Assembly: GCF_000022605.2 (NCBI RefSeq)
Contig: NC_013454.1
Location: 310,001-374,000, forward strand
Reading direction: 5' to 3'
DNA: 64,000 nt
DNA from: Blattabacterium sp. (Blattella germanica) str. Bge
GTDB lineage: Bacteria > Bacteroidota > Bacteroidia > Flavobacteriales > Blattabacteriaceae
Shown here: piece after piece, positions 44,356-53,134 of the stretch
Layout: each line of letters begins with the position of its first letter
Numbering within the stretch: the first letter of the stretch is position 1
Translations under genes and position numbers: made by a program
The notes under the pieces: model-generated
What the model saw: only the letters and a program-made list of their open reading frames with translations
Told to the model about the DNA's origin: nothing
Database searches by the model: none

Positions 44356-44431
44356 GGTGGACGACCGGATTCGAACCGGCGACCCTCAGAACCACAATCT
44401 GATGCTCTAAACCAACTGAGCTACGTCCACC
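44356..44431 (-). tRNA. tRNA-His (GTG)
   Basis: A minus-strand cloverleaf. The acceptor GTGGACG pairs with CGTCCAC, with the histidine-specific extra G(-1) encoded at 44431 opposite discriminator C73 (44356). The anticodon stem CAGA/TCTG closes loop TTGTGGT with anticodon GTG. The T-arm is GCCGGTTCGAATCCGGT. CCA is not fully encoded (CAA follows C73). Confidence 0.96.
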
Positions 44432-44445
44432 ATAAACAAATATAA

Positions 44446-45507
44446 TTAATAACAAAAACTTTCTATAATTTTTTTACAATAAAAAAAAAGATCACTATAT
44501 ATCCATTTTAGGATGGATTTTTTTTCTTGAATAGGGTATAAAAGATGAACATTTGCACCTGCATCTAATGTAAAATAGATATTTTTCTTGCTTTGAATTC
44601 TAAAATCCCATACTGTGTGAAGAACATTCAGAGTATTTGGTTTCATCCATAAAAAATAGGGACGAGATGTCATGATCATAGCATGAAGAGTCAATGCTTC
44701 ATGTTCTATCAATTCTCCAAATTCTTGAAAGTCTCCTATTTTCAATATGGATATAAGCCGATCCATATTTTGATTAGCACATTGAAATCTTACTCTAGCA
44801 TAAGGATGCTTATTCATTAATAGATGCCCTTTTGAACTTAATATTTTTTTAGGTTTTTCATCTATTATTAAAATAGTATTTACCATTTTTTTAAAAATGG
44901 GGTGTACTTTATATGGATATGGAATAGCATAAAGATCATTACTTCCTTTTATAGATTTATGAGACCCCCAGACAACAAGTCCAGGATAAATAGATCTGCA
45001 AGCACTTCCGGAACCTAACCTTGCTAAAAAAGAAGCTTTTTTTAAAAAAAAATCTTTTTTTAAAGAAAAAACTAATTTTTTTTCTATTTCCATAATGCAT
45101 AATGCTAAAGCACTCATGGAAGAGGCAGAAGAAGCTATTCCACTACTATGTGGAAAAGTGTTATAGGTTTCTATAATAAAATTAAAATCTCGCAAATAAG
45201 AACAATAAAATGAAATTCTATGAAAAAATTCTAAAATTTTTGGAAGAAAACTAGTTTTTTCTTTTCCGGATAGAAAAATTTTTATGGATAAATTTCTTTT
45301 TTTTTTCTCTTGATAAATTAATCGTGTGACCGTATATACTCTTCCCAGAGAATAACTAATAGACGAATTCAACGGAATTTGAATTTTATTCTTATGTTTT
45401 CCCCAATATTTAATTAAAGCGATATTAGAATGACTTTTTTTTGTAATTACTCCATTTGGTTCTATAGAATATTTTTTTTTTCTATAAAAAAAACAATTTT
45501 TTTTCAA
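44446..45507 (-). CDS. mvaD: Diphosphomevalonate decarboxylase
   Basis: A 353-residue GHMP-family enzyme. It has SNIALIKYWGKHKNKIQIPLN near the start, the ATP-binding SSGIASSASSMSALAL loop and SGSACRSIYPGLVVWG containing the conserved Ser-Arg. It decarboxylates mevalonate diphosphate to isopentenyl diphosphate, so isoprenoids come from the mevalonate route, known in flavobacteria but unusual for bacteria overall. UppP (48.2 kb) acts on a downstream polyprenyl carrier. About 25 lysine-rich residues precede the conserved start, so a later start is possible. Confidence 0.93.
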   Translation of the reverse strand: MKKNCFFYRKKKYSIEPNGVITKKSHSNIALIKYWGKHKNKIQIPLNSSISYSLGRVYTVTRLIYQEKKKRNLSIKIFLSGKEKTSFLPKILEFFHRISFYCSYLRDFNFIIETYNTFPHSSGIASSASSMSALALCIMEIEKKLVFSLKKDFFLKKASFLARLGSGSACRSIYPGLVVWGSHKSIKGSNDLYAIPYPYKVHPIFKKMVNTILIIDEKPKKILSSKGHLLMNKHPYARVRFQCANQNMDRLISILKIGDFQEFGELIEHEALTLHAMIMTSRPYFLWMKPNTLNVLHTVWDFRIQSKKNIYFTLDAGANVHLLYPIQEKKSILKWIYSDLFFYCKKIIESFCY

Positions 45508-45514
45508 AATTTAA

Positions 45515-46924
45515 TTACAAATTATCATTTTCACTTTGGTTGATATAATCTAACATTTTTTTATCATCCAATTCTCCTTCAGAACGAGCTATGACACAAC
45601 TAGCTAATCCATTTCCTATCACATTAACGGTAGTGCGAGCCATGTCCATTAATTCATCTATACCTATAATAGCTAAAATGGGCCAAGTAGGTAATCCAAA
45701 AGAAGCAACAGTTGCTAAAAGAATAACTAAAGAAGCTCTAGGAACTCCTGCTACTCCTTTACTGGTTAAAATTAAAGTCAAACCTATGAAAATTTGTTGA
45801 CTAAAACTCAAAGGAATACCGGAAGCTTGTGCTACAAATACAGTTGCTAAAGATAAATAGAGAGTCGTTCCATCTAAATTGAAACTATAACCTGTAGGAA
45901 TCACAAAAGCAATAATTTTTCTGGGGACCCCTAATTTTTCTAAATTTTCCATAAGCAGAGGTAAAGCAGATTCTGAACTTGTAGTAGCAAACGCAAGTGA
46001 AACTGGTTCAGTTAATGCTTTTATAAAACCTTTTAAAGGTACTTTAATCCATAAAAGAATAGGAAACAAAACAATTATCAGAAAAATAAGTAAAGCAATA
46101 TAAAGAGTCAACAATAACTGAAATAAATTATATAAAATATCCAATCCCATATGTCCTACTGTATAAGCTATAGCAGAACCGACTCCTATAGGAGCAAAGT
46201 ACATGATAATTTTAGTAAATTTAAACATGATTTCTGAAAGACTCTCTGCAAATAACAATAGAGGGCCTCGTTTTTTTTCTTCCAAAAAAACCATGGATAT
46301 TCCGAATATAACAGAAAATACCACTATAGGTAATACATCTCCATGATATATGGATTTTATAAAGTTTTCTGGAAATACATGAAGAATAGTGTTTTGCCAA
46401 GTTCTACTTTCTACTTCTGGCAATTGTTGTTCTGTGATTCCCGAAGGCATTACAATGCCTACTCCAGCTTGAGAAACATTAATAGCAATCAGACCTATGA
46501 ATAAAGCTAAAGTTGTAACTACTTCGAAATAAAGTAGGGATTTCCATCCCATACTGCCTAATTGTTTAATATTAGAATGACTTGCTATTCCAACTACTAA
46601 AGTTGAAAATAATATTGGAGCAATAATAGTTTTTATCAATCTCAAAAATATTTGAGATAAAAATCTTAGTTCTACAGCAATTTTTGGTAGATCTAATCCC
46701 ATTTCTATTCCTATGATAATGGATAACAAGATCCAAGTAGTTAAATCTTTTTTAAGAAAGGCATACAATACAAAAAGAGAAATGACGAAGCATCTTAATA
46801 TGCAAAGTGTCAACTTGTCAAATCCTAAAAAAGATCTGGATAAATGGATCAACACATATGCTAAAACACTCAAAAAAGCTATTAATAAAACTTTTTCCTT
46901 TTTTACTTTCATTCCAATACTCAT
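45515..46924 (-). CDS. Dicarboxylate/glutamate:cation symporter (DAACS family)
   Basis: The protein is 469 residues from the ATG at 46922-46924. The family core is clear: serine-rich re-entrant loop TTSSESALPLLMENLEKLGVP, the NLDGTTLY motif in helix 7 (TGYSFNLDGTTLYLSLA) and GVAGVPRASLVIL, with about eight membrane helices. It imports glutamate, aspartate or C4-dicarboxylates with protons or sodium. Such a carrier could supply host-derived glutamate or aspartate to the biosynthetic operons here (inference). The open frame extends 27 codons further into the tRNA-Gln gene, which cannot be coding. Confidence 0.9.
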   Translation of the reverse strand: MSIGMKVKKEKVLLIAFLSVLAYVLIHLSRSFLGFDKLTLCILRCFVISLFVLYAFLKKDLTTWILLSIIIGIEMGLDLPKIAVELRFLSQIFLRLIKTIIAPILFSTLVVGIASHSNIKQLGSMGWKSLLYFEVVTTLALFIGLIAINVSQAGVGIVMPSGITEQQLPEVESRTWQNTILHVFPENFIKSIYHGDVLPIVVFSVIFGISMVFLEEKKRGPLLLFAESLSEIMFKFTKIIMYFAPIGVGSAIAYTVGHMGLDILYNLFQLLLTLYIALLIFLIIVLFPILLWIKVPLKGFIKALTEPVSLAFATTSSESALPLLMENLEKLGVPRKIIAFVIPTGYSFNLDGTTLYLSLATVFVAQASGIPLSFSQQIFIGLTLILTSKGVAGVPRASLVILLATVASFGLPTWPILAIIGIDELMDMARTTVNVIGNGLASCVIARSEGELDDKKMLDYINQSENDNL

Positions 46925-46966
46925 TTTGTAAAATTCAACATATCTCAAAAACCATATATTTGGTAA

Positions 46967-47037
46967 CAGACCCGTAGGGACTCGAACCCCAACTAACAGA
47001 ACCAAAATCTGCTGTGCTACCGTTACACAACGGGTCT
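46967..47037 (-). tRNA. tRNA-Gln (TTG)
   Basis: A minus-strand cloverleaf. The acceptor AGACCCG pairs with CGGGTCT, the anticodon stem CAGA/TCTG closes loop TTTTGGT with anticodon TTG, and the T-arm contains GGGGTTCGAGTCCC. The discriminator is G and CCA is not directly encoded. It lies 42 bases upstream of the symporter start. Confidence 0.96.
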
Positions 47038-47127
47038 ATATGTAAATATATACCTATTTTTTTTCAAAAACATTATAATTATGCCTAAATTAAGGTTTTT
47101 TGGTTATTATTTAAACTCATATAAATT

Positions 47128-47466
47128 ATGTCTGTGAAAATACGTTTAAAAAGAATAGGGAAAAAACATAAACCTATTTATCATATAGTTGTAGCTGATT
47201 CTCGTTCTCCACGAGATGGTAAATTTATTGAAAAACTAGGAACCTATAATCCTCATACAGACCCTCCTTCAATTGTATTAAAAATGGAAGATGCTGTCTC
47301 TTGGTTAATGAAAGGAGCCCAACCTACCAACACGGTTAGATCCATTTTGTCTAAAAATGGTGTATTACTCAAAAAACATTTATTAGAAGGAGTGAAAAAA
47401 GGAGTTTTAACTGATGAAGAATGCCACAAAAGATTTCATGGATGGTACAAAAAATATAAAATTTAA
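47128..47466 (+). CDS. rpsP: 30S ribosomal protein S16
   Basis: A 112-residue S16. The first 80 residues are canonical ([55 protein letters not shown]). The C-terminal tail is shorter than in most Bacteroidota, which often carry 60 or more extra residues. The stop overlaps the convergent truB stop by 4 bases. The 90-base region upstream shows no exact TAnnTTTG box. Confidence 0.97.
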   Translation: MSVKIRLKRIGKKHKPIYHIVVADSRSPRDGKFIEKLGTYNPHTDPPSIVLKMEDAVSWLMKGAQPTNTVRSILSKNGVLLKKHLLEGVKKGVLTDEECHKRFHGWYKKYKI

Positions 47467-48176
47467 TTTAGTAAGTAACATGGAAATTCTAATTTGATTG
47501 AAAGATGGGATTCTAGATCATTTATAGAAAAATTCCCTATGCGTTCTCTTCTTAAAGAAAGAAGATAGCCTCCGCTTTTGAGTGCTTTTCCAAAATCTTG
47601 GGCAACAGATCTAATATAAGTGCCTTTTCCACATTCTATAAAAAATTTTATGTAGGGAATTCCTATTTTTAGAATATGAAATTGATAAATTTTTACACGT
47701 CTAGACTTCATGGAATTGATTTTTTCTCCTTTTCTAGCATATTCATAGAATCTTTTTCCTTTTGTTTTTAAGGCAGAAAAAGAGGGAGGATATTGATCGA
47801 TTTCTCCCACAAATTTTTGAGATGTTTTTCTAATCAGTTGAGGAGTGATGTGCGAAATAGAAGAAAAATTATATTCCTCTGTTTCTGAATCAAAAGACAA
47901 AGTTTCACAGCCTAATTTGATAATTCCTGTATAAGTTTTTTTATAATTTTGAATATCATCTACTTTTTTAGTATATTTTCCTGTAAGAATAATTAATAAA
48001 CCTGTAGCAAGAGGATCTAAAGTTCCTGCGTGTCCTATTTTTAAATTTCCTTTTTTTGGAATAGTCGTGAGAATAAAACTTTTAATTTTTTTAACAATTT
48101 CAAAAGAAGTCCATCCCCAGGGTTTATCTATTAATAATATTTTTCCATTTTGGAATTCTAATAAATCTTTGATCAA
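47463..48176 (-). CDS. truB: tRNA pseudouridine-55 synthase
   Basis: A 237-residue TruB. Motifs are [37 protein letters not shown] (catalytic Asp in TLDP), [22 protein letters not shown], and [18 protein letters not shown]. It makes pseudouridine 55 in the T-loop of elongator tRNAs. The PUA domain seen in longer TruB is absent, as in other short forms. Its start overlaps the uppP stop by 4 bases. Confidence 0.95.
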   Translation of the reverse strand: MIKDLLEFQNGKILLIDKPWGWTSFEIVKKIKSFILTTIPKKGNLKIGHAGTLDPLATGLLIILTGKYTKKVDDIQNYKKTYTGIIKLGCETLSFDSETEEYNFSSISHITPQLIRKTSQKFVGEIDQYPPSFSALKTKGKRFYEYARKGEKINSMKSRRVKIYQFHILKIGIPYIKFFIECGKGTYIRSVAQDFGKALKSGGYLLSLRRERIGNFSINDLESHLSIKLEFPCYLLN

Positions 48177-48967
48177 AATTTACCAAGTGGTTTCATCAAA
48201 TAATGTATAACAAGAAAAAAAATACCTAAAATGATTCTATAATATCCAAAAAATTTGAAATTATTCTTTTTCAAATATTTCATAAAAAATTTTACAGCTA
48301 TTATTCCAGTTATGAAAGCTGCTAAGTTTCCTAAAAATAATAATTCTATTTCTTGAAATGTAAAAGAATTTAGTTGAAAATAATAGTCAAATAATTTTTT
48401 GCATGTAGCAATTCCAATAACAGGCACAGATAAAAAAAAAGAGAATTCAATAGATTTTCTTCTACTAATATTTTGGAGCAGACAAGCAACAATGGTGCTT
48501 GCACTTCTAGACACTCCTGGAATCAAAGCCATACATTGAAACAATCCAATAATAAAAGCTTTTAAATAAGTAATGCTGTTTTTTTTATTAGAGGAATTCT
48601 TTTCATAAAAATTTTCTGTTTTCAAAATGACTAATCCTCCTATAAAAAGAGATAGAGCAACGGTCAGTGGATTCCCTAATAAAAAGTTTGTTTTTTGGAA
48701 AAAAAAACCCAAAATTCCTACAGGAAAACTAGATACAAAAATTTTTAGGTAAAAATCCCATTTTTGAAAAAAAAATTTGTTTCTATATAAAAAAACAACT
48801 GATAAAACAGCTCCCAGCTGAACAGATACAAGAAATAAATTTGTTATTTTCTTTTCTAGTATTCCCATAATAGAAGCTGCTAGGATCATGTGACCTGTAG
48901 AAGAAATAGGGAAAAACTCTGTAATTCCTTCAATAATCCCTAATAGGATTGATTGAATGTAATTCAT
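48173..48967 (-). CDS. uppP: Undecaprenyl-diphosphatase
   Basis: A 264-residue multi-pass membrane phosphatase (BacA). Catalytic segments are LLGIIEGITEFFPISSTGHMIL at the N-terminus and LIPGVSRSASTIVACLL in the middle, containing the conserved Glu, Ser and Arg. It recycles the C55 lipid carrier for peptidoglycan and polysaccharide export, consistent with murB in this window and a retained cell wall. It is coupled to truB. Confidence 0.95.
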   Translation of the reverse strand: MNYIQSILLGIIEGITEFFPISSTGHMILAASIMGILEKKITNLFLVSVQLGAVLSVVFLYRNKFFFQKWDFYLKIFVSSFPVGILGFFFQKTNFLLGNPLTVALSLFIGGLVILKTENFYEKNSSNKKNSITYLKAFIIGLFQCMALIPGVSRSASTIVACLLQNISRRKSIEFSFFLSVPVIGIATCKKLFDYYFQLNSFTFQEIELLFLGNLAAFITGIIAVKFFMKYLKKNNFKFFGYYRIILGIFFLVIHYLMKPLGKF

Positions 48968-49007
48968 GATGGAATGGAATGTCTATTGTTTGAAATTAAT
49001 TATTATA

Positions 49008-50936
49008 TTATACATCAATTTTTGCATGTATTGCATTTTTTTCTATGAAATTTCTACGTGGAGGAACTTCATCTCCCATAAGAATGGAGAATATTTTGTC
49101 TGCTTCCGAATCATTTTCTATATTTACTTTACGTAGAGTTCTATTTTTGGGATTCATAGTCGTTTCCCAAAGCTGTTCTGCATTCATTTCTCCTAATCCT
49201 TTGTAACGTTGAATGTTAACAGATTTTCTCCCTCCTAATTGATTAAGAATATTCTCTCTTTCTTCATCATTCCAAGCATATTGAGAATGATTTCCTTTTC
49301 GAATTAAATAAAGTGGAGGAGTAGCAATATAAATGTGACCTTTTTCTATGAGAGGTTTCATATAACGAAAGAACAATGTTAAAATCAAAGTAGAAATATG
49401 ACTTCCATCTATATCCGCATCTGTCATAATAATAATTTTATTGTATCTCAGTTTTTTTACATTGAAAATCTCTTGATCTTCCTCTGTTTCAATAGAAACT
49501 CCTAAAGAAGCAAATATATTTTTTATTTCCTCATTTTCAAATATTTTATACTGCATCGCCTTTTCAACATTTAAAATCTTACCTCGCAAAGGTAAAACGG
49601 CTTGAAAGTTTCTATCTCGACCTTGTTTAGCTGTTCCTCCAGCAGAATCTCCTTCAACCAAATAAATTTCACAATTTTCTGGATTGTTGAAAGAACAATC
49701 TGCTAATTTTCCAGGTAAAATACTGTTATTAATGGGATTCCTTTTTTGTATGAATTCACGAGCTTTTCTAGCCGCTTGACGTGCTTTGGCTGCAAGTATG
49801 ACTTTATCAATAATTTTTTTTCTGTCGCTAGGGTGTTCTTCTAAATAACTGTTCAACATTTCTCCCACAATTTTATCTACAATCCCCCCCACTTCGTGAT
49901 TACTTAATTTTGTCTTAGTTTGTCCCTCAAATTGAGGTTCCATAACTCGAACAGATATAATAGCTGTAATTCCTTCTCTAAAATCATCTCCAGTTAACTC
50001 CACTTTATCCTTATTAGATAAAATTCCATATCCATCCGTATATTTTTTTAACGTTCTTGTTAATGCTCTTCTAAATCCAGAAAGATGAGTTCCTCCTTCA
50101 TAAGTATTTATATTGTTAACATAAGAATAAATTTTTTCTTTAAAAGAAGTATTGTACTGCATTGCTACTTCTACAATCGTATTATCTTTTTCTCCTTCTA
50201 TAAAAATGACATTCTTGGTTAAAGATTCCTGATTTTTATCTAAAATAGTAAGATATTCTTTTAATCCGTTTTTAGAAAAAAAATGTTCTTTGATGTTCTC
50301 TCTTTCGTCTTTTAAAAACAAGTAGAGTCCTTTATTTAAAAAAGCTAATTCTTTCAATCGATTGACTATAATTTCATAATTATATGTAATAGTTTGAAAA
50401 ATAGAAGGATCAACCAGATAATGAATTTTTGTTCCTTGCATATTGGTTTTTCCTAAACATTTTACAGAATAAAGAGCTTTCCCTTTTAAATACTCCTGTT
50501 GATAAATTTTTCTATTACGATAAATTGTTACTATAAGTTTTTCAGATAGAGCATTCACACAGGAAATCCCTACTCCGTGTAATCCTCCAGAAACTTTATA
50601 AGAATTTTTATCAAATTTTCCCCCTGCACCAATTTTAGTCATAACTACTTCAAGAGCAGATTTTCCTTCTTTTTTATGAATATCTATTGGAATTCCACGA
50701 CCATTGTCAAGTATGGTAATAAATCCATTTTTGTGAATTGTCACCCATATTTTATTGCAAAAACCTGCTAAGGCTTCATCTACAGAATTATCTATAACTT
50801 CGTAAACTAAATGATGTAATCCTCTAATTCCTACGTCTCCAATATACATAGAAGGTCTGAGTCTGATATGCTCTATTCCTTCAAGAGATTGAATACTATC
50901 TGCTGTATAATTTTTTGTAGTATTATGTTTACTCAT
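49008..50936 (-). CDS. gyrB: DNA gyrase subunit B
   Basis: A 642-residue GyrB. The GHKL ATPase domain has VYEVIDNSVDEALAG, ILDNGRGIP and SGGLHGVGISCVNALS. The TOPRIM domain has YLVEGDSAGGTAKQGRDR and MTDADIDGSHI. The C-terminal QRYKGLGEMNAEQLWETTM segment is present. With GyrA it introduces negative supercoils. No long insertion in the TOPRIM domain is visible. A topoisomerase IV ParE identity is less likely from the QRYKGLGEMN(A/P)EQLWETTM pattern. Confidence 0.95.
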   Translation of the reverse strand: MSKHNTTKNYTADSIQSLEGIEHIRLRPSMYIGDVGIRGLHHLVYEVIDNSVDEALAGFCNKIWVTIHKNGFITILDNGRGIPIDIHKKEGKSALEVVMTKIGAGGKFDKNSYKVSGGLHGVGISCVNALSEKLIVTIYRNRKIYQQEYLKGKALYSVKCLGKTNMQGTKIHYLVDPSIFQTITYNYEIIVNRLKELAFLNKGLYLFLKDERENIKEHFFSKNGLKEYLTILDKNQESLTKNVIFIEGEKDNTIVEVAMQYNTSFKEKIYSYVNNINTYEGGTHLSGFRRALTRTLKKYTDGYGILSNKDKVELTGDDFREGITAIISVRVMEPQFEGQTKTKLSNHEVGGIVDKIVGEMLNSYLEEHPSDRKKIIDKVILAAKARQAARKAREFIQKRNPINNSILPGKLADCSFNNPENCEIYLVEGDSAGGTAKQGRDRNFQAVLPLRGKILNVEKAMQYKIFENEEIKNIFASLGVSIETEEDQEIFNVKKLRYNKIIIMTDADIDGSHISTLILTLFFRYMKPLIEKGHIYIATPPLYLIRKGNHSQYAWNDEERENILNQLGGRKSVNIQRYKGLGEMNAEQLWETTMNPKNRTLRKVNIENDSEADKIFSILMGDEVPPRRNFIEKNAIHAKIDV

Positions 50937-50990
50937 AATCCATTAGAAATTTTTCTTTTTTCCATAAAAATTTATAGTTTTATCTTCGAT

Positions 50991-50998
50991 CAAAGATA
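50991..50998 (-). promoter_or_regulatory. Possible -7 box for gyrB
   Basis: On the minus strand TATCTTTG (plus-strand CAAAGATA) matches TAnnTTTG exactly, 54 bases upstream of the gyrB ATG in the short divergent region with argH. No TTG at the proper upstream distance was found. Confidence 0.4.
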
Positions 50999-51016
50999 GA
51001 ATAAAAATGTTTTTAC

Positions 51017-52375
51017 GTGAAAATTTGGGAGAAAAAGACTCATTCGAGTATAGATAAAGAAATAGAAAATTTTACTTCAGGTAAAGATTCTAAAATAGAT
51101 TTACTTTTAGCTCCGCATGATGTAATAGGGACTATAGCTCATATCATTATGTTGAAAAGTATTGGATTATTAAATCAAAAAGATTTAATAATTTTGATTC
51201 AGGAGTTGCGTCATATTTATGTTCACGAAATATTAAAGAATAATTTTAAAATGGATGAAGGAATAGAAGATATTCATTCTCAAATAGAGTTTTTATTAAC
51301 AAATCGTTTAGGAGAAGTAGGAAAAAAAATACATAGTGGTCGATCTAGAAACGATCAAATATTGGTGGACTTGAAACTTTTTGTTCGTACAGAAATCAAA
51401 GAAATAGTTTTGATTGCTTATTCTTTTTTTGATTTTTTATTAAAATTAAGTGAACAACATAAAAATACATTAATGCCTGGTTATACTCATTATCAAATAG
51501 CTATGCCATCTTCTTTTGGTCTTTGGTTTTCTGCATATGCAGAAAGTTTGATAGATGATTTACTGTTAGTTCACACGGCATATCGTATTGTCAATAAAAA
51601 CCCTTTAGGATCTGCTGCGGGTTATGGTTCTTCTTTACCTTTAAATCGAAAAATGACAACGGATTTATTGGGATTTGAAAATTTAAATTATAATGTAATA
51701 TATGCTCAAATGGGACGTGGTAAAATGGAAAGAATCGTTTCAGAATCTATTGCTTCATTAGCAAGAACTTTAAGTAAAATGGCACAAGATATTTGCTTAT
51801 ATTTAAGTCAAAATTTCAATTTCATTAGTTTTCCTGATCATTTGACTACCGGATCTAGCATCATGCCTCACAAAAAAAATCCAGATGTTTTTGAGATGAT
51901 ACGAGCTAAATGTAATAGAATGATTTCATTGCCTAATGAAATTTCTTTGATTTCTTCTAATTTGTGTTCTGGATATCATAGAGATTTTCAAATTATTAAA
52001 GAAAGATTTCTTCCTATTTTTGAAGAAATCAAAAAATGTTTTTCTATGTTTCAGTATATGTTGAATCATATCATAGTGAGAAAGGACATTCTTAAGGAAG
52101 AGAAGTATAAATACTTGTTTAGTGTAGAGGCAGTTAACAAACTTGTTGTTGAAGAAGGATATTCTTTTAGAGATGCTTATCAAAAAATAGGTTCAGATAT
52201 ACAAAATGGATGTTTCAAACCCTTGACAAATAGTTTTTATTCTCATGAAGGAAGCATAGGGAATTTATGCAACACAAAAATTAGAAATTTGATGCAAAAT
52301 GTGATAAAAGAATTTGATTTTTATAAACTTGATCAAGTTATAAAACGTTTAATTTATAGCAAAATTCATTTTTAA
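51017..52375 (+). CDS. argH: Argininosuccinate lyase
   Basis: A 452-residue fumarase-superfamily lyase. Visible are DIHSQIEFLLTNRLGEVGKKIHSGRSRNDQ, TLMPGYTHYQIAMPSSFG, and the signature TTGSSIMPHKKNPDVFE with the catalytic serine loop (His replaces the more common Gln, as I recall for Bacteroidota). It releases arginine and fumarate, the last step of arginine synthesis, completing the pathway begun by the operon at the window start. The start codon is GTG at 51017; no ATG precedes KIWEKKTHSSI. The terminal 50 residues are family-typical in length. Confidence 0.94.
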   Translation: MKIWEKKTHSSIDKEIENFTSGKDSKIDLLLAPHDVIGTIAHIIMLKSIGLLNQKDLIILIQELRHIYVHEILKNNFKMDEGIEDIHSQIEFLLTNRLGEVGKKIHSGRSRNDQILVDLKLFVRTEIKEIVLIAYSFFDFLLKLSEQHKNTLMPGYTHYQIAMPSSFGLWFSAYAESLIDDLLLVHTAYRIVNKNPLGSAAGYGSSLPLNRKMTTDLLGFENLNYNVIYAQMGRGKMERIVSESIASLARTLSKMAQDICLYLSQNFNFISFPDHLTTGSSIMPHKKNPDVFEMIRAKCNRMISLPNEISLISSNLCSGYHRDFQIIKERFLPIFEEIKKCFSMFQYMLNHIIVRKDILKEEKYKYLFSVEAVNKLVVEEGYSFRDAYQKIGSDIQNGCFKPLTNSFYSHEGSIGNLCNTKIRNLMQNVIKEFDFYKLDQVIKRLIYSKIHF

Positions 52376-52382
52376 GGATCCT

Positions 52383-53048
52383 CTAAGAATCCAATTTTCG
52401 TTTAAGTAGAATGGATTTTTGAGAAAACCAATCTTTTATTTTTTGATGATGTCCAGATAAAAGAATTTTTGGGACAGACCATCCTTTATAAAGGACTGGA
52501 CGAGTATAAACGGGAGGGGCTATTAAGGATTCTTTTTGAAAAGAATCTGTCAGAATGGAATCTTTATTTTGTATAACTCCAGGCAATAATCTAACTACAG
52601 ATTCTACAACAACAGCAGCTGCTAATTCTCCTCCAGATAAAATGTAGTTTCCAATAGATATTTCTTTGGAAATTAGATTGTCTCTAATTCTTTGATCAAT
52701 TCCTTTGTAACGTCCACAAAGAATGATTATATTTTTTTTATTAGTTAAAGTTTTCGCATATTTTTGTGAAAATAATTTTCCATCAGGAGTCATAAAAATT
52801 TTTTCGTCATAATTTCGTTCTGATAACAATTTTGAAAAACATTGATATACAGGTTCTATTCGGATCACCATTCCAGATCCTCCTCCATAAGGATAATCGT
52901 CCACTTTTTTTCGCTTCCCTAAACCATATTTACGTAAATCATGAACATAAATATCAATCAATCCTTTATTGATTGCCCTTTTAATAATAGAATTGGAAAA
53001 AGGGCTATGAAGGATTTCAGGAACAACGCTAACAATATCTATACGCAT
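52383..53048 (-). CDS. trmD: tRNA (guanine37-N1)-methyltransferase
   Basis: A 221-residue SPOUT-class methyltransferase. It has IDIVSVVPEILHSPFSNSII, the DDYPYGGGSGMV motif, the knot region ILCGRYKGIDQR and IGNYILSGGELAAAVVVESVVRLLPGV, and the C-terminal LLSGHHQKIKDW helix. It forms m1G37, guarding reading frame at proline and some leucine/arginine codons. It is convergent with argH (7 bases) and divergent from der. Confidence 0.96.
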   Translation of the reverse strand: MRIDIVSVVPEILHSPFSNSIIKRAINKGLIDIYVHDLRKYGLGKRKKVDDYPYGGGSGMVIRIEPVYQCFSKLLSERNYDEKIFMTPDGKLFSQKYAKTLTNKKNIIILCGRYKGIDQRIRDNLISKEISIGNYILSGGELAAAVVVESVVRLLPGVIQNKDSILTDSFQKESLIAPPVYTRPVLYKGWSVPKILLSGHHQKIKDWFSQKSILLKRKLDS

Positions 53049-53110
53049 TATTTTTTTTAGTAATATACACTTTGACTAAGAATCTAGGAATGAAACTAAT
53101 GAAAAAATTC

Positions 53111-53118
53111 TACCTTTG
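53111..53118 (+). promoter_or_regulatory. Possible -7 box for der
   Basis: TACCTTTG matches TAnnTTTG, 16 bases before the der ATG, implying a leader of only a few bases. No TTG lies 17-20 bases upstream; the nearest TTTG is at 53071-53074. Confidence 0.45.
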
Positions 53119-53134
53119 TGAATAATTTATAAAA

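Noticed and set aside
46925-47005. N-terminal extension of the symporter frame reading into the tRNA-Gln gene
   Set aside because: The extra codons are the tRNA sequence in another guise; the ATG at 46922-46924 fits the family start.
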